Origin: JBHYGK01 sp051859045 | Lineage (GTDB): Bacteria > Pseudomonadota > Gammaproteobacteria > Xanthomonadales > Xanthomonadaceae | Length of the DNA: 49,171 bases | Direction of reading: 5' to 3' | NCBI GenBank assembly: GCA_051859045.1 | Contig: JBHYGK010000016.1 | Span: forward strand, 1 to 49,171 | Shown here: positions 17,330 through 25,085 of the stretch, piece after piece | How the letters are laid out: every line of letters begins with the position of its first letter | How positions within the stretch are numbered: position 1 is the stretch's first letter | Program-made: the position numbers and the translations under genes | Notes under the pieces: generated by a model | What the model was told of the DNA's origin: nothing | Seen by the model: the letters and a program-made list of their open reading frames with translations, nothing else | Databases searched by the model: none

Positions 17330-18505
17330 ATGCCCGTTGCCGCCTATCCCTTCATCGATGTCCGCATCGACACCTCCGCCCTGCAGCCCGTCGCCCAGCG
17401 TTCCCCCGGCGTCATCGCCGTCGTCGGCACCACGCCGGCGGACGCCGCCGGCGGCAGCGCCGCGGTCAACCGCCCCTACCCCGTGTACACCGCGCAGGAC
17501 GCCGCGCGGCTTTTCGCGCTCGTCAACGCCGACGGCACCGTCACCTCGACGCCGCTGTACGCCTCGCTGCTGCTCGCGCTGCAGCAGGACCCCAAGCCCG
17601 CGCTCGTGTATGGCGTGCGCGCCGCCGGCACCGCCTACGCCGCGGCCCTGTCGTCGCTGGAGGCCGCCGACGACGTCACCTTCGTCGCCCTCGCGGGGGT
17701 CACCGACATCGGCGAGGCCGCCGCGGGCGGCACGCCGGCCTCCGGCCTGATGGCGCTGAAGGCCCACGTCGAGGCGATGTCCGCCCAGGGCCTCAAGCGC
17801 ATCGGCGTGGCGATGGTCGACCCCGCGATCGCCAAGTCCAACGACTACGTCGACGACATCACGACCGACTACGAGGTGCTGCGCAGCGACGCCAGCCGCA
17901 TGGTCCTGGTGGCCGCCCGCGGCGCCGACGGCGACGCCGCCACCGCCGCGATGTCGGCGATGGCCGGCTTCGCGCCGCACGTCTCGCTGGTGCTCAAGCG
18001 CCTGCGCGGCGTGAAGATGCCGCTGCAGTCGCAGTACGGCCCGGCCGAGATCGTCGGCCTGTCCAACGCCAACATCCTGCCGATCATCGACCCCGAACTG
18101 ATCACCGGCTCGAGCCTGCACTTCTCGGAGGGGCGCTGCTTCACCTCCGACGAGTCGCTGCTCTACGTCGACATCGTCCGCACCCTCGACGACATCGAAT
18201 TCCGCCTCAAGGCCGGCCTGATCGGCCTGGTCGGCGACGCGCGCATCACCCGCGGCGGGATGATCCGGCTCAAGAGCCAGGTCGAGGGGATCCTCGGCCC
18301 GCTGCAGCGCGCCAACGTCATCACCGCCTTTGCCGTCGACATCCCGGTGCTGTCCGCGCTCGACATCCCCGAGGAGGCCCGCACGCCGACCGACCTCGCG
18401 CTCATCCAGACCGCGCGCGCCGAGCGCAGCGTCGACCTGCTCGTCACCGTCACCTACGGGCCCGCGGTGCACCGCCTGCGCGTCGCGCTGACCCCGAAGT
18501 TCTGA
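17330..18505 (+). CDS. Contractile tail sheath protein
   Basis: This 391-aa protein has sheath-type features. The N-terminus carries QRSPGVIAVVGTTPADAAGG, then PVYTAQDAARLFA. A C-terminal module around LKAGLIGLVGDARITRGGM and SQVEGILGPLQRANVI is followed by a final strand SVDLLVTVTYGPAVHRLRVA. In sheath proteins this last strand threads into the next subunit. The length is near that of short Mu/P2-type sheaths. It is followed 40 bases on by the tube gene, the usual sheath-tube order. A single sheath gene is present, unlike the several of Afp/PVC systems. Confidence 0.78.
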   Translation: MPVAAYPFIDVRIDTSALQPVAQRSPGVIAVVGTTPADAAGGSAAVNRPYPVYTAQDAARLFALVNADGTVTSTPLYASLLLALQQDPKPALVYGVRAAGTAYAAALSSLEAADDVTFVALAGVTDIGEAAAGGTPASGLMALKAHVEAMSAQGLKRIGVAMVDPAIAKSNDYVDDITTDYEVLRSDASRMVLVAARGADGDAATAAMSAMAGFAPHVSLVLKRLRGVKMPLQSQYGPAEIVGLSNANILPIIDPELITGSSLHFSEGRCFTSDESLLYVDIVRTLDDIEFRLKAGLIGLVGDARITRGGMIRLKSQVEGILGPLQRANVITAFAVDIPVLSALDIPEEARTPTDLALIQTARAERSVDLLVTVTYGPAVHRLRVALTPKF

Positions 18506-18545
18506 TCCCGCCGCCCCGCCCATCCGCCAACCCGAGGACGCCGCC

Positions 18546-18989
18546 ATGCCCGACTGGAAGACCCGCCTTGCCGTGAGCTACGTCGACGAGAACAACACCA
18601 CCGTCGACATCACCCCCATCGACTCGTTCTCCCCGAGTTTCGCGCTCGCCGCCGAGACCATGCATTCGCTCGAGCAGACCCACATCGGCGTCATCTACTC
18701 GCCGAAGCAGATGAACTTCACGATGACCGTCAAGGCCATCGGCGACGTCGCCGCGCGGCTCACCGCGCTGGCGATGCAGGGCAAGCACTTCGACGTCACC
18801 CTGCAGGAGGCCGACGGCACCGACTGGGCGTTCAACGCCATCGTGATGAGCCGTTGCCTGATCACCGCCTGCACGCCCACCTCGGCCACGCCGACGGGCG
18901 CCCCCAGCGCGACGTTCTCGGGCGTGAGCCTGGGCGCCTCGATCGAGGGCAAGGGCGGCATCAAGGCCTCCATGCCGGGCCGGGTCTGA
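18546..18989 (+). CDS. Tail tube protein
   Basis: This 147-aa protein lies directly after the sheath. It has the length and alternating strand pattern of contractile-tail inner tube subunits (VSYVDENNTTVDITPIDSF, MNFTMTVKAIGDVA, DVTLQEADGTDWAFNAIV). One helix (DVAARLTALAMQGK) lies in the middle, and a Gly/Ser/Thr-rich loop precedes the last strand. It should stack into the tube inside the sheath. Assignment rests on size, predicted strands and neighbours; the primary sequence is not diagnostic. Confidence 0.65.
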   Translation: MPDWKTRLAVSYVDENNTTVDITPIDSFSPSFALAAETMHSLEQTHIGVIYSPKQMNFTMTVKAIGDVAARLTALAMQGKHFDVTLQEADGTDWAFNAIVMSRCLITACTPTSATPTGAPSATFSGVSLGASIEGKGGIKASMPGRV

Positions 18990-19000
18990 GGCGCGCCGCG

Positions 19001-19189
19001 ATGGACGACGACACCGACGCCACGGCCGCCGGCAGCCCCGGCTTCAGCGGCACCCGGGGAGGGGGCGTGCACTACCACTTCCCGGTGCTGGTCGACCTGC
19101 GCGCGGCGGAGACCGCCGCGCTCGACGTCGACGCGATGGTCGAGCTCGCGCTCGCCCGCCTCGCCGCCAACACCGACGCGCTGGGCTGA
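19001..19189 (+). CDS. 62-residue protein between tube and giant protein
   Basis: This small ORF of 62 aa fills the gap between the tube and tape-measure-position genes. It starts with ATG at 19001 and its TGA lies 9 bases before the next ATG. It has an acidic N-terminus (MDDDTDATAA), then GGGVHYHFPVLVDLRAAE and a helix ending LALARLAANTDALG. In phages this position encodes tail-assembly chaperones, but those are longer. There is no sign of a slippery frameshift site that I can identify. The function is unknown. Confidence 0.6.
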   Translation: MDDDTDATAAGSPGFSGTRGGGVHYHFPVLVDLRAAETAALDVDAMVELALARLAANTDALG

Positions 19190-19198
19190 GGCCGGCCC

Positions 19199-22100
19199 AT
19201 GTCCCTGCACGCCGTCCTGCCCTGCACGCTGCGGCTCGTCGACGCCGCCACGCTCGCCACGGACGATGGCGTCGCGGCGGCGCTGCGGGCGCCGCTCGCG
19301 CGCAACATGGCGCGCGCGGCGGCGGCGCTCGCCGCCGAGGGGCAGCCCACCCGGGGCCGCGTGCATCCGGCGCGGGTGACCTGGCGCGGTGATCCCGACC
19401 GCCTGCCCTCCCCCGATGCCCGGCTCGAGATCGCCGACCGCATCACCGCCCTCATCCTCGAGCTCGCCGCGGCCCAAGGGCTCAGCGGCGGCCGAGTGGC
19501 CGAAGACGACGAGGACTCGCCCAGGCCGTGGCGCCGCCTCGGGTCCTGGCGCCTGCGGCTGAAGGTGGCCGATTACCTCGCGTTCGCCCGCCAGGTCGAT
19601 GCCACGCTCGCACTCGGCGACCTGTTCCTCGACGTCGCCCACGAACACCGCAGCTGCCAGGTCTGGCTGGTGGGCATCGGCGACCTGGTCGAAGCCGGGC
19701 CCCTGTTCGACGCGGTCGCCACGCGCATGGAAGCGGCGATGCCCTGCCCGGCGGGCCAGGTGGGGCTGTGGCTGGCCTCGCACTTCGAGCACCACCGCCT
19801 GGCCCTGCTGGCGCTGCCGGGCACCCGCGCGCTCGACGGCGCCCTGCCGTCGATGGCCGACAGCGCCCGCCACCATGTCGGCGCCGACGAGCAGCTGGCG
19901 TACCTGCCGGGCGCGCAGGTGCTGATGACCCGGATGCGCCTGCCCGAGCCCGCCCACCTCAGCGTGCCGCCCGGCGGCGAGGCGGCGTTCTGGGCCCTGC
20001 TGCGCAGCATGCTGCGGGGCCCCGACCGGCGCGCCCGCGCCGATGCGGCCGAGCAGGCGGTGGCGCTGCGGGCGATGCCCGACGCCGTCGCCCTGATCCG
20101 CGAGGCGCTGGCCTCCGGCGACGCCGCCGACCTCGGTCCGCTGGGCATCCGCCACGCGATGCTCGACGCGCTCGCGGCGGTCCGCGGCCGGCCGTGGTCG
20201 GTGGTGCTGCTGCTCGTCGACGGCACCGCGCATCCGCTCGACACCACCGCCGACGGCGTGTTCCGCACCTGGCTCTCGGGCCCGGACTGGCCCACCGCCC
20301 TGGCGGCGATCGAGCGCGTGCTGGTGGAGGCCGAGCCCGACCGCCAGCGCCTGGCCGCGCGCTTGCTGCTGCGCCTGCGGACCTGGCTGCGCGAGCCCGA
20401 GGGCCGGCGCCGGGTCGCGCTGGCGCGGACGCTCGAGGCGCTGCTGCGGCGGCGCGACCTGTTCACTGGCGGCGCGCTCGGCCTGGAGTCGCAGCGCCTG
20501 CTGATCCTCGACCGGATCGCGATCATCGAGGCGCTACGCCTGCGGCTCGCACGCGGCGTCGCGGGCTCGCCCTTCGGCGACCCGCACCGCGACGCCGACC
20601 TCGAGGTCCTCCAGCGCTTCGGCGCGGGGCTGGTGGCGGCGGGCGACGGCACCGGCGAGCTCGCGATGGAGGCGCTGGAAGCGCTGCGGGCGCGCCTGGA
20701 GCGCCTGACCACCGTGGTCGACGACCTGATCGCGCGGGTCGACGGCCTGCACGCCGGCGTGCGCGAGGTCCGCCGCGCGCTGGAGGACAGCGTCAACCAG
20801 GGCGACGAGGTCACCGTGCTGTTCGACCTGCGCCGGCGCCTGGTGGGCCTGCTGCCCGACGCGCTGGCGTCGGGGTTCTTCGAGGGCGACCTGGCCGAGG
20901 CGCTGCAGGCCTGCGAGGCCTTCCACGAGACCCTGGCCGCCTACAAGTTCCGGCTGGCGCGCACCGAGTTCAACGCCGCCAACCGGCTGCTGGTCGAAGA
21001 CGCGGTGCTTGAGCAGGTGCCGCGCCTGGGCACGATCCGCGAGCAGGCGTTCTGGGACATGCGTTCGACCCTGCGCGAGGAGCACGAGCGGCTGCAGCGC
21101 CGCTTCGCGCCGCTCACCCGGCTCGACGCGGGCGCCTTCACCGTCGTGCTTCGCGACGATCGCGGCCGCGTGCACGACTTCACCGGCCCGCAGAGCCTCG
21201 AGGACGCGATCGCCTGCCAGTCCCAGGTGGCCGCGTTCCGGATCCGGGTGGCGATGTTCGGCGACTTCGCCACCGCCATCGCCCTGCACGACCAGCTGCT
21301 GACCCACGAGATCGGCGACGGCGAGTTCCGGCGCGCGCACGGCGCCTGCCTGCAGGCGATCCGGGCCGAGATCGGCGAGGCCTGGAACGCCTCCGCGGCC
21401 GACCCGGCCGCCTTCCAGCGCTACCTCGACCGCAATCCATCCTACGTCCGCGCCTTCCGCGAGATCGACGCGGCGATCCACCGCGAGGTGCGCGAGGCGA
21501 TTGCGATCGAGGTGCTGGTCACCCTGGTCATCGGCCTGGTGAGCTTCGGCATCGGCCTGGGCGTGCGCGCGCTGATGGTGGGCCGCACGATCGCGCTGAT
21601 CCGCACCGCGGCCGCGCTCGAGACCGCGATCTTCGCCGGCGAGGTGCTGCTGCAGACCGGCGGCCAGCTGGCGCTGCGCGCGGCCTACGACCGCGACATG
21701 GGGCCTGGCACCGTCCTCAGCACCACCCTGCACAACGTCGTGATGGGCGGCGGCATGCGCGGCCTGGCGCGCCTGGGCGCGCCGCTGATGCAGCACGGCT
21801 GGCGCGGCTTCATCGCCTTCCACGGCCTCAGCGCCTCGGTGATCACCGGCGCGGGCGCGCTGTCGGAGCGCATCCGCAGCGGCCGCTGGCCGGCGGACAT
21901 GGAGGCCTTCCTCACGCTGTCGCTGGCGAGCTACGTGGTGATGGCCGGCCTCAGCCACGGCCTGCAGCGGATGATGCTGCCGCGGCTCGAGCCGGGCATG
22001 CGCGACCGGATGATGGCGTTGGCCCGACAGCTCGACGCCTCCAACCGCTCGCTGTTCGAGGAGATGCAGGACGCCGCGGAGCGCGGCATCCTCAGCCAGC

Positions 22101-23929
22101 AGCGCTTCGCCACGCTGCGCGCGCGCATGCGCGCCAACGTCGCCACCGCGCGCGACCACGTGGCGCGCATGCGCGGCACCGGCATCCGCTCGGCCGAGGA
22201 CATCGACTACCTCGACGGCCGCCTCGCCGAGATGGACGGGATGATCGCCTCGATGGAGTTCGTCGCGCCGCCGGGCTATCGCGTCCTCGGCCCGGGCGGC
22301 GCCAGCGTGCGCGCCCTGCCCGCGCCCGACGCGATCGACGGCGTGCGCGCGGGCGGCGACGCCCTGACCTACCACGTCGACGCGCGCCGCGGCGGCGCCG
22401 CGACCGACGCGATGCTGGCCCGCTACGAGGCCGCGGGCTATGCCATCGAGCGCCATCCCAGCGGCCTGGTCCGCGTGGCCACGCCCGCCGGCCGACTGGC
22501 CTTCGTGCTGGACCCGAGCCCGCTGGCGCTGGGTCCCGGCCCGCGGCCGATGCTGGCCCTGCCCCCGGGCGACCCGATGCCGCGGCTGCTCGGCCCGGGC
22601 GGCGAGCCGCGGACGATGACCCTGCTCGAGCGCGCCGCCGGCCAGGGCTACCTGACCGCCGAGGCGGCGCAGGCGCTCGAGGCCCGGATCGCCGCGATCA
22701 ACCGCGATGCGATGACGGTCGTCGAAGCGGCCCCCGAGCACACGCAGCTGCTGATGCTGCGCGTGCTGCTGCAGGACTACACGCAGCCATGGGTCTGGTG
22801 GCCGATCGATAGCGTGCGCGGCCTGCGCGCGATGCTCGACACCGGGCGCGGCATCCCGCTGCGCGCAGTGCTGCGCCTGGTCGAGGCCCGCGGTCCGGCC
22901 GACGCGGGTCGGGTGATGGGCCTGTACCACGACATCGCGGATTGGCCCGCCTCGGCGCTGCTGGTCGGCGACGAGGTCGCGCCTTCGACGTCGGTGGCGC
23001 TGATCGAGGCCTACGACACCCTGCGCCGCGCGCGCGTCAGTCTCCCCGCCGACATGGGGCAGGACGCGGTCTGGGGGCTGCAGCGCTGGATCCGCGACGG
23101 CCGCGACCTGCCCGTCGAACTCAAACGAATCGACCTCGACCAACGCCGGCTGCGGCTGGAAGCCGACAGCGCCCGCCGGGATCCGCGCGAGGCGCCGCCC
23201 TCGCGCCTGCGCGAGGTGCTGCGGCGGCACGCCGCCCCGCTGGACGGGATCGACCTCTACGCCGGCAGCGCCCACGATGCCGCCGGCCGCCTCGTGGCCG
23301 CCGGCCAGGCCGCGGGCGGCCAGCTCGACCCGGCGCTGCGCCCCACCCTCGACCAGATGGTGCAGCGCTACCGCGACCTCGTGGCCCGCCTGCAGGCCGG
23401 AGGCAACGTGGAACGCAACGTCGAGGGCGGTCGCGACGAACTCGACGCCATCCTCGGCGTGATGCAGGCACGCGGACAGGTGTTCTCGCTCGGCACTGCG
23501 TACCGGGTCGAGATCGATCCCGGGCTGTATCCGCTTCCGCGCGGAATCACCCTGGTCGGCCATCCGTCCCGGGTCGCCATCCAGCTCGACGTCGGCGCCC
23601 ACGCGATCGACGGCAGCATGCTGGTGATGGAAACCACGACCGGTGACCTCCGGTTGCCCGACGCGCTGCGCGCCCTCGACCCCGATGAACCCGCCTCGCC
23701 CGCCACCGCCGACTGGTCCGCCCTGGACCCCTCGGTCGCCAGCGACCGCAAATGGATGCAGGCCATCAAGCTGCGCGCCGCCGCGCTGTTCGCGCACGAC
23801 CTCGGCCAGAACTGGGGCGGCTCGCCGATCCCGGCGCCGGTGCTGCGCATGCGCATCGGCCGAGCCAACCCCGCCGCTCGCCGCGCGCTCATCGCGCTGG
23901 GCTACGAAGTCATCGAGACGGACCCCTGA
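19199..23929 (+). CDS. Giant 1576-aa protein in the tape-measure position
   Basis: This is by far the largest gene of the cluster. Residues 1-220 look globular (GRVHPARVTWRGDPDRLPSP, YLAFARQVDATLALGDLF). Residues 250-760 are long charged helices with coiled-coil potential (EALRARLERLTTVVDDLIAR). Residues about 765-925 are strongly hydrophobic (VLVTLVIGLVSFGIGLGVRA), with several possible membrane segments. The remainder is mixed, including a Pro/Gly-rich linker near 1120 and a globular end near 1430-1576. Helical bulk with a central hydrophobic region fits a tape-measure protein. The globular ends are atypical and could be a tethered effector. No known toxin motif is visible. Confidence 0.7.
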   Translation: MSLHAVLPCTLRLVDAATLATDDGVAAALRAPLARNMARAAAALAAEGQPTRGRVHPARVTWRGDPDRLPSPDARLEIADRITALILELAAAQGLSGGRVAEDDEDSPRPWRRLGSWRLRLKVADYLAFARQVDATLALGDLFLDVAHEHRSCQVWLVGIGDLVEAGPLFDAVATRMEAAMPCPAGQVGLWLASHFEHHRLALLALPGTRALDGALPSMADSARHHVGADEQLAYLPGAQVLMTRMRLPEPAHLSVPPGGEAAFWALLRSMLRGPDRRARADAAEQAVALRAMPDAVALIREALASGDAADLGPLGIRHAMLDALAAVRGRPWSVVLLLVDGTAHPLDTTADGVFRTWLSGPDWPTALAAIERVLVEAEPDRQRLAARLLLRLRTWLREPEGRRRVALARTLEALLRRRDLFTGGALGLESQRLLILDRIAIIEALRLRLARGVAGSPFGDPHRDADLEVLQRFGAGLVAAGDGTGELAMEALEALRARLERLTTVVDDLIARVDGLHAGVREVRRALEDSVNQGDEVTVLFDLRRRLVGLLPDALASGFFEGDLAEALQACEAFHETLAAYKFRLARTEFNAANRLLVEDAVLEQVPRLGTIREQAFWDMRSTLREEHERLQRRFAPLTRLDAGAFTVVLRDDRGRVHDFTGPQSLEDAIACQSQVAAFRIRVAMFGDFATAIALHDQLLTHEIGDGEFRRAHGACLQAIRAEIGEAWNASAADPAAFQRYLDRNPSYVRAFREIDAAIHREVREAIAIEVLVTLVIGLVSFGIGLGVRALMVGRTIALIRTAAALETAIFAGEVLLQTGGQLALRAAYDRDMGPGTVLSTTLHNVVMGGGMRGLARLGAPLMQHGWRGFIAFHGLSASVITGAGALSERIRSGRWPADMEAFLTLSLASYVVMAGLSHGLQRMMLPRLEPGMRDRMMALARQLDASNRSLFEEMQDAAERGILSQQRFATLRARMRANVATARDHVARMRGTGIRSAEDIDYLDGRLAEMDGMIASMEFVAPPGYRVLGPGGASVRALPAPDAIDGVRAGGDALTYHVDARRGGAATDAMLARYEAAGYAIERHPSGLVRVATPAGRLAFVLDPSPLALGPGPRPMLALPPGDPMPRLLGPGGEPRTMTLLERAAGQGYLTAEAAQALEARIAAINRDAMTVVEAAPEHTQLLMLRVLLQDYTQPWVWWPIDSVRGLRAMLDTGRGIPLRAVLRLVEARGPADAGRVMGLYHDIADWPASALLVGDEVAPSTSVALIEAYDTLRRARVSLPADMGQDAVWGLQRWIRDGRDLPVELKRIDLDQRRLRLEADSARRDPREAPPSRLREVLRRHAAPLDGIDLYAGSAHDAAGRLVAAGQAAGGQLDPALRPTLDQMVQRYRDLVARLQAGGNVERNVEGGRDELDAILGVMQARGQVFSLGTAYRVEIDPGLYPLPRGITLVGHPSRVAIQLDVGAHAIDGSMLVMETTTGDLRLPDALRALDPDEPASPATADWSALDPSVASDRKWMQAIKLRAAALFAHDLGQNWGGSPIPAPVLRMRIGRANPAARRALIALGYEVIETDP

Positions 23930-23932
23930 CCC

Positions 23933-24433
23933 ATGGCCATCACCTCCAGCTACCAGAACTACCTCACCGTGCCCTCGGCGATCCTGTCCGACGGCCTGCT
24001 GCCCGTGCCGCTGTGGGCGGTGACCTCGATGCAGCTCGCCCAGGCCTACCACATGCCGCCGATCGGCAGCAGCGGCGCGCGCGCCATCGTCGGCACCCAC
24101 GACGACACCATCACCCTCACGGCGCAGCTGGTGGGCGCCGAGCGCTACGCCTGGAAGTTCGCCCTCGAGACGCTGGCCGAGACCGCGCGCCGCGGCGGCG
24201 CGCTCGAGTCCTGGAGCGGTGGCCTCGCCACCGGCCTGATCCTGGTGACCTCGATGACCATCCGCACCGACCTGCAGGTGCAGGCGATGAGCTTCACCGC
24301 CAGCGCCGCCAAGCGCGACGTGCTCGACGTGAGCATGACCCTCGTCCACCTGCCGCGCCCCTCGGCGCTGGGCAAGCTGCTCGACGTCGCCTCGATCGGC
24401 ATCGGCGCGCTCGCCGACTTCGGAGGCAACTGA
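23933..24433 (+). CDS. Probable baseplate/tube-initiator protein
   Basis: This 166-aa protein starts 4 bases after the giant gene and carries beta-rich sequence (DDTITLTAQLVGAERYAWKF, LILVTSMTIRTDLQVQAMSF). The alternation and size resemble tube-like baseplate proteins that link hub and tube, or Mu/P2-type proteins encoded just after the tape measure. The C-terminus has a hydrophobic helix (LLDVASIGIGALADF). I have no family-level match; the role is inferred from position. Confidence 0.6.
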   Translation: MAITSSYQNYLTVPSAILSDGLLPVPLWAVTSMQLAQAYHMPPIGSSGARAIVGTHDDTITLTAQLVGAERYAWKFALETLAETARRGGALESWSGGLATGLILVTSMTIRTDLQVQAMSFTASAAKRDVLDVSMTLVHLPRPSALGKLLDVASIGIGALADFGGN

Positions 24434-24434
24434 C

Positions 24435-25085
24435 ATGGCCACGCCCCGCTTCCCGATCGAGCAGCTGCTGGTGCCCGAGCCGCCCCAGGCCCCGCCGGAG
24501 GGCTGGGAGGTCCGCGACGAGCGCCTGCTGGCCGGCTTGCCCCATCGCATCGACCTCGGCGATGGCCTCGACCTACTGCTGGTGCTGCCCACCGGCGAGG
24601 CTGCTCGCTGGCGCACAGGCCCCGGCGACGCCACGGTGACCCGCGCCGAGGGCCAGCGCGCCCCCGCGCCCCCCGCCGGCGCGCCGCCCGCGCGCGACCT
24701 CGACCGGGTTCCGGCGCGCCTGCTGCTGCGCCAGCGCGGCCGGGTGGCGTGCGCGCTGCCGCTGGCGGCCGGGCGCACCGAGCGCGTCTCGCTCGACCTC
24801 GACGGCCGCGGCGGCCCGCTGCTGGAGCTGCGCGTGCTCGACTGGGACCTGCGCGTGGGCCACCTGCGCGGCGCCGGCGACGTCGGCGGCGGGCTGCGGA
24901 TCGCGTGGCGGCGGATCGAGGAGGCGGTGGCGGTGTTCTCGACCCCGCCGATGCCTCCGCACCTGCGCCCGCGCATCCCCCTGCCCGACTGCCTGCTCTC
25001 GGCCACCGGCCTGCAGGTGCTGCGCCCGGCGCTGCGCTTCACCGCCAAGCAGCGCCAGCTGGCGCGGCGCAAGGGACGCCGGTGA
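24435..25085 (+). CDS. Unrecognised baseplate-region protein
   Basis: This 216-aa protein starts 2 bases after the previous stop. It has a Pro-rich N-terminal region (LVPEPPQAPPEGWEV) and a Pro/Ala linker (about 73-88). A beta-rich middle (LLLRQRGRVACALPLAAG, LLELRVLDWDLRVGHL) and a basic C-terminus (AKQRQLARRKGRR) follow. Genes in this slot in contractile systems often encode a LysM hub protein, but no LysM signature (such as YxVxxGDTL) is visible. It overlaps the spike gene by GTGA. Confidence 0.6.
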   Translation: MATPRFPIEQLLVPEPPQAPPEGWEVRDERLLAGLPHRIDLGDGLDLLLVLPTGEAARWRTGPGDATVTRAEGQRAPAPPAGAPPARDLDRVPARLLLRQRGRVACALPLAAGRTERVSLDLDGRGGPLLELRVLDWDLRVGHLRGAGDVGGGLRIAWRRIEEAVAVFSTPPMPPHLRPRIPLPDCLLSATGLQVLRPALRFTAKQRQLARRKGRR

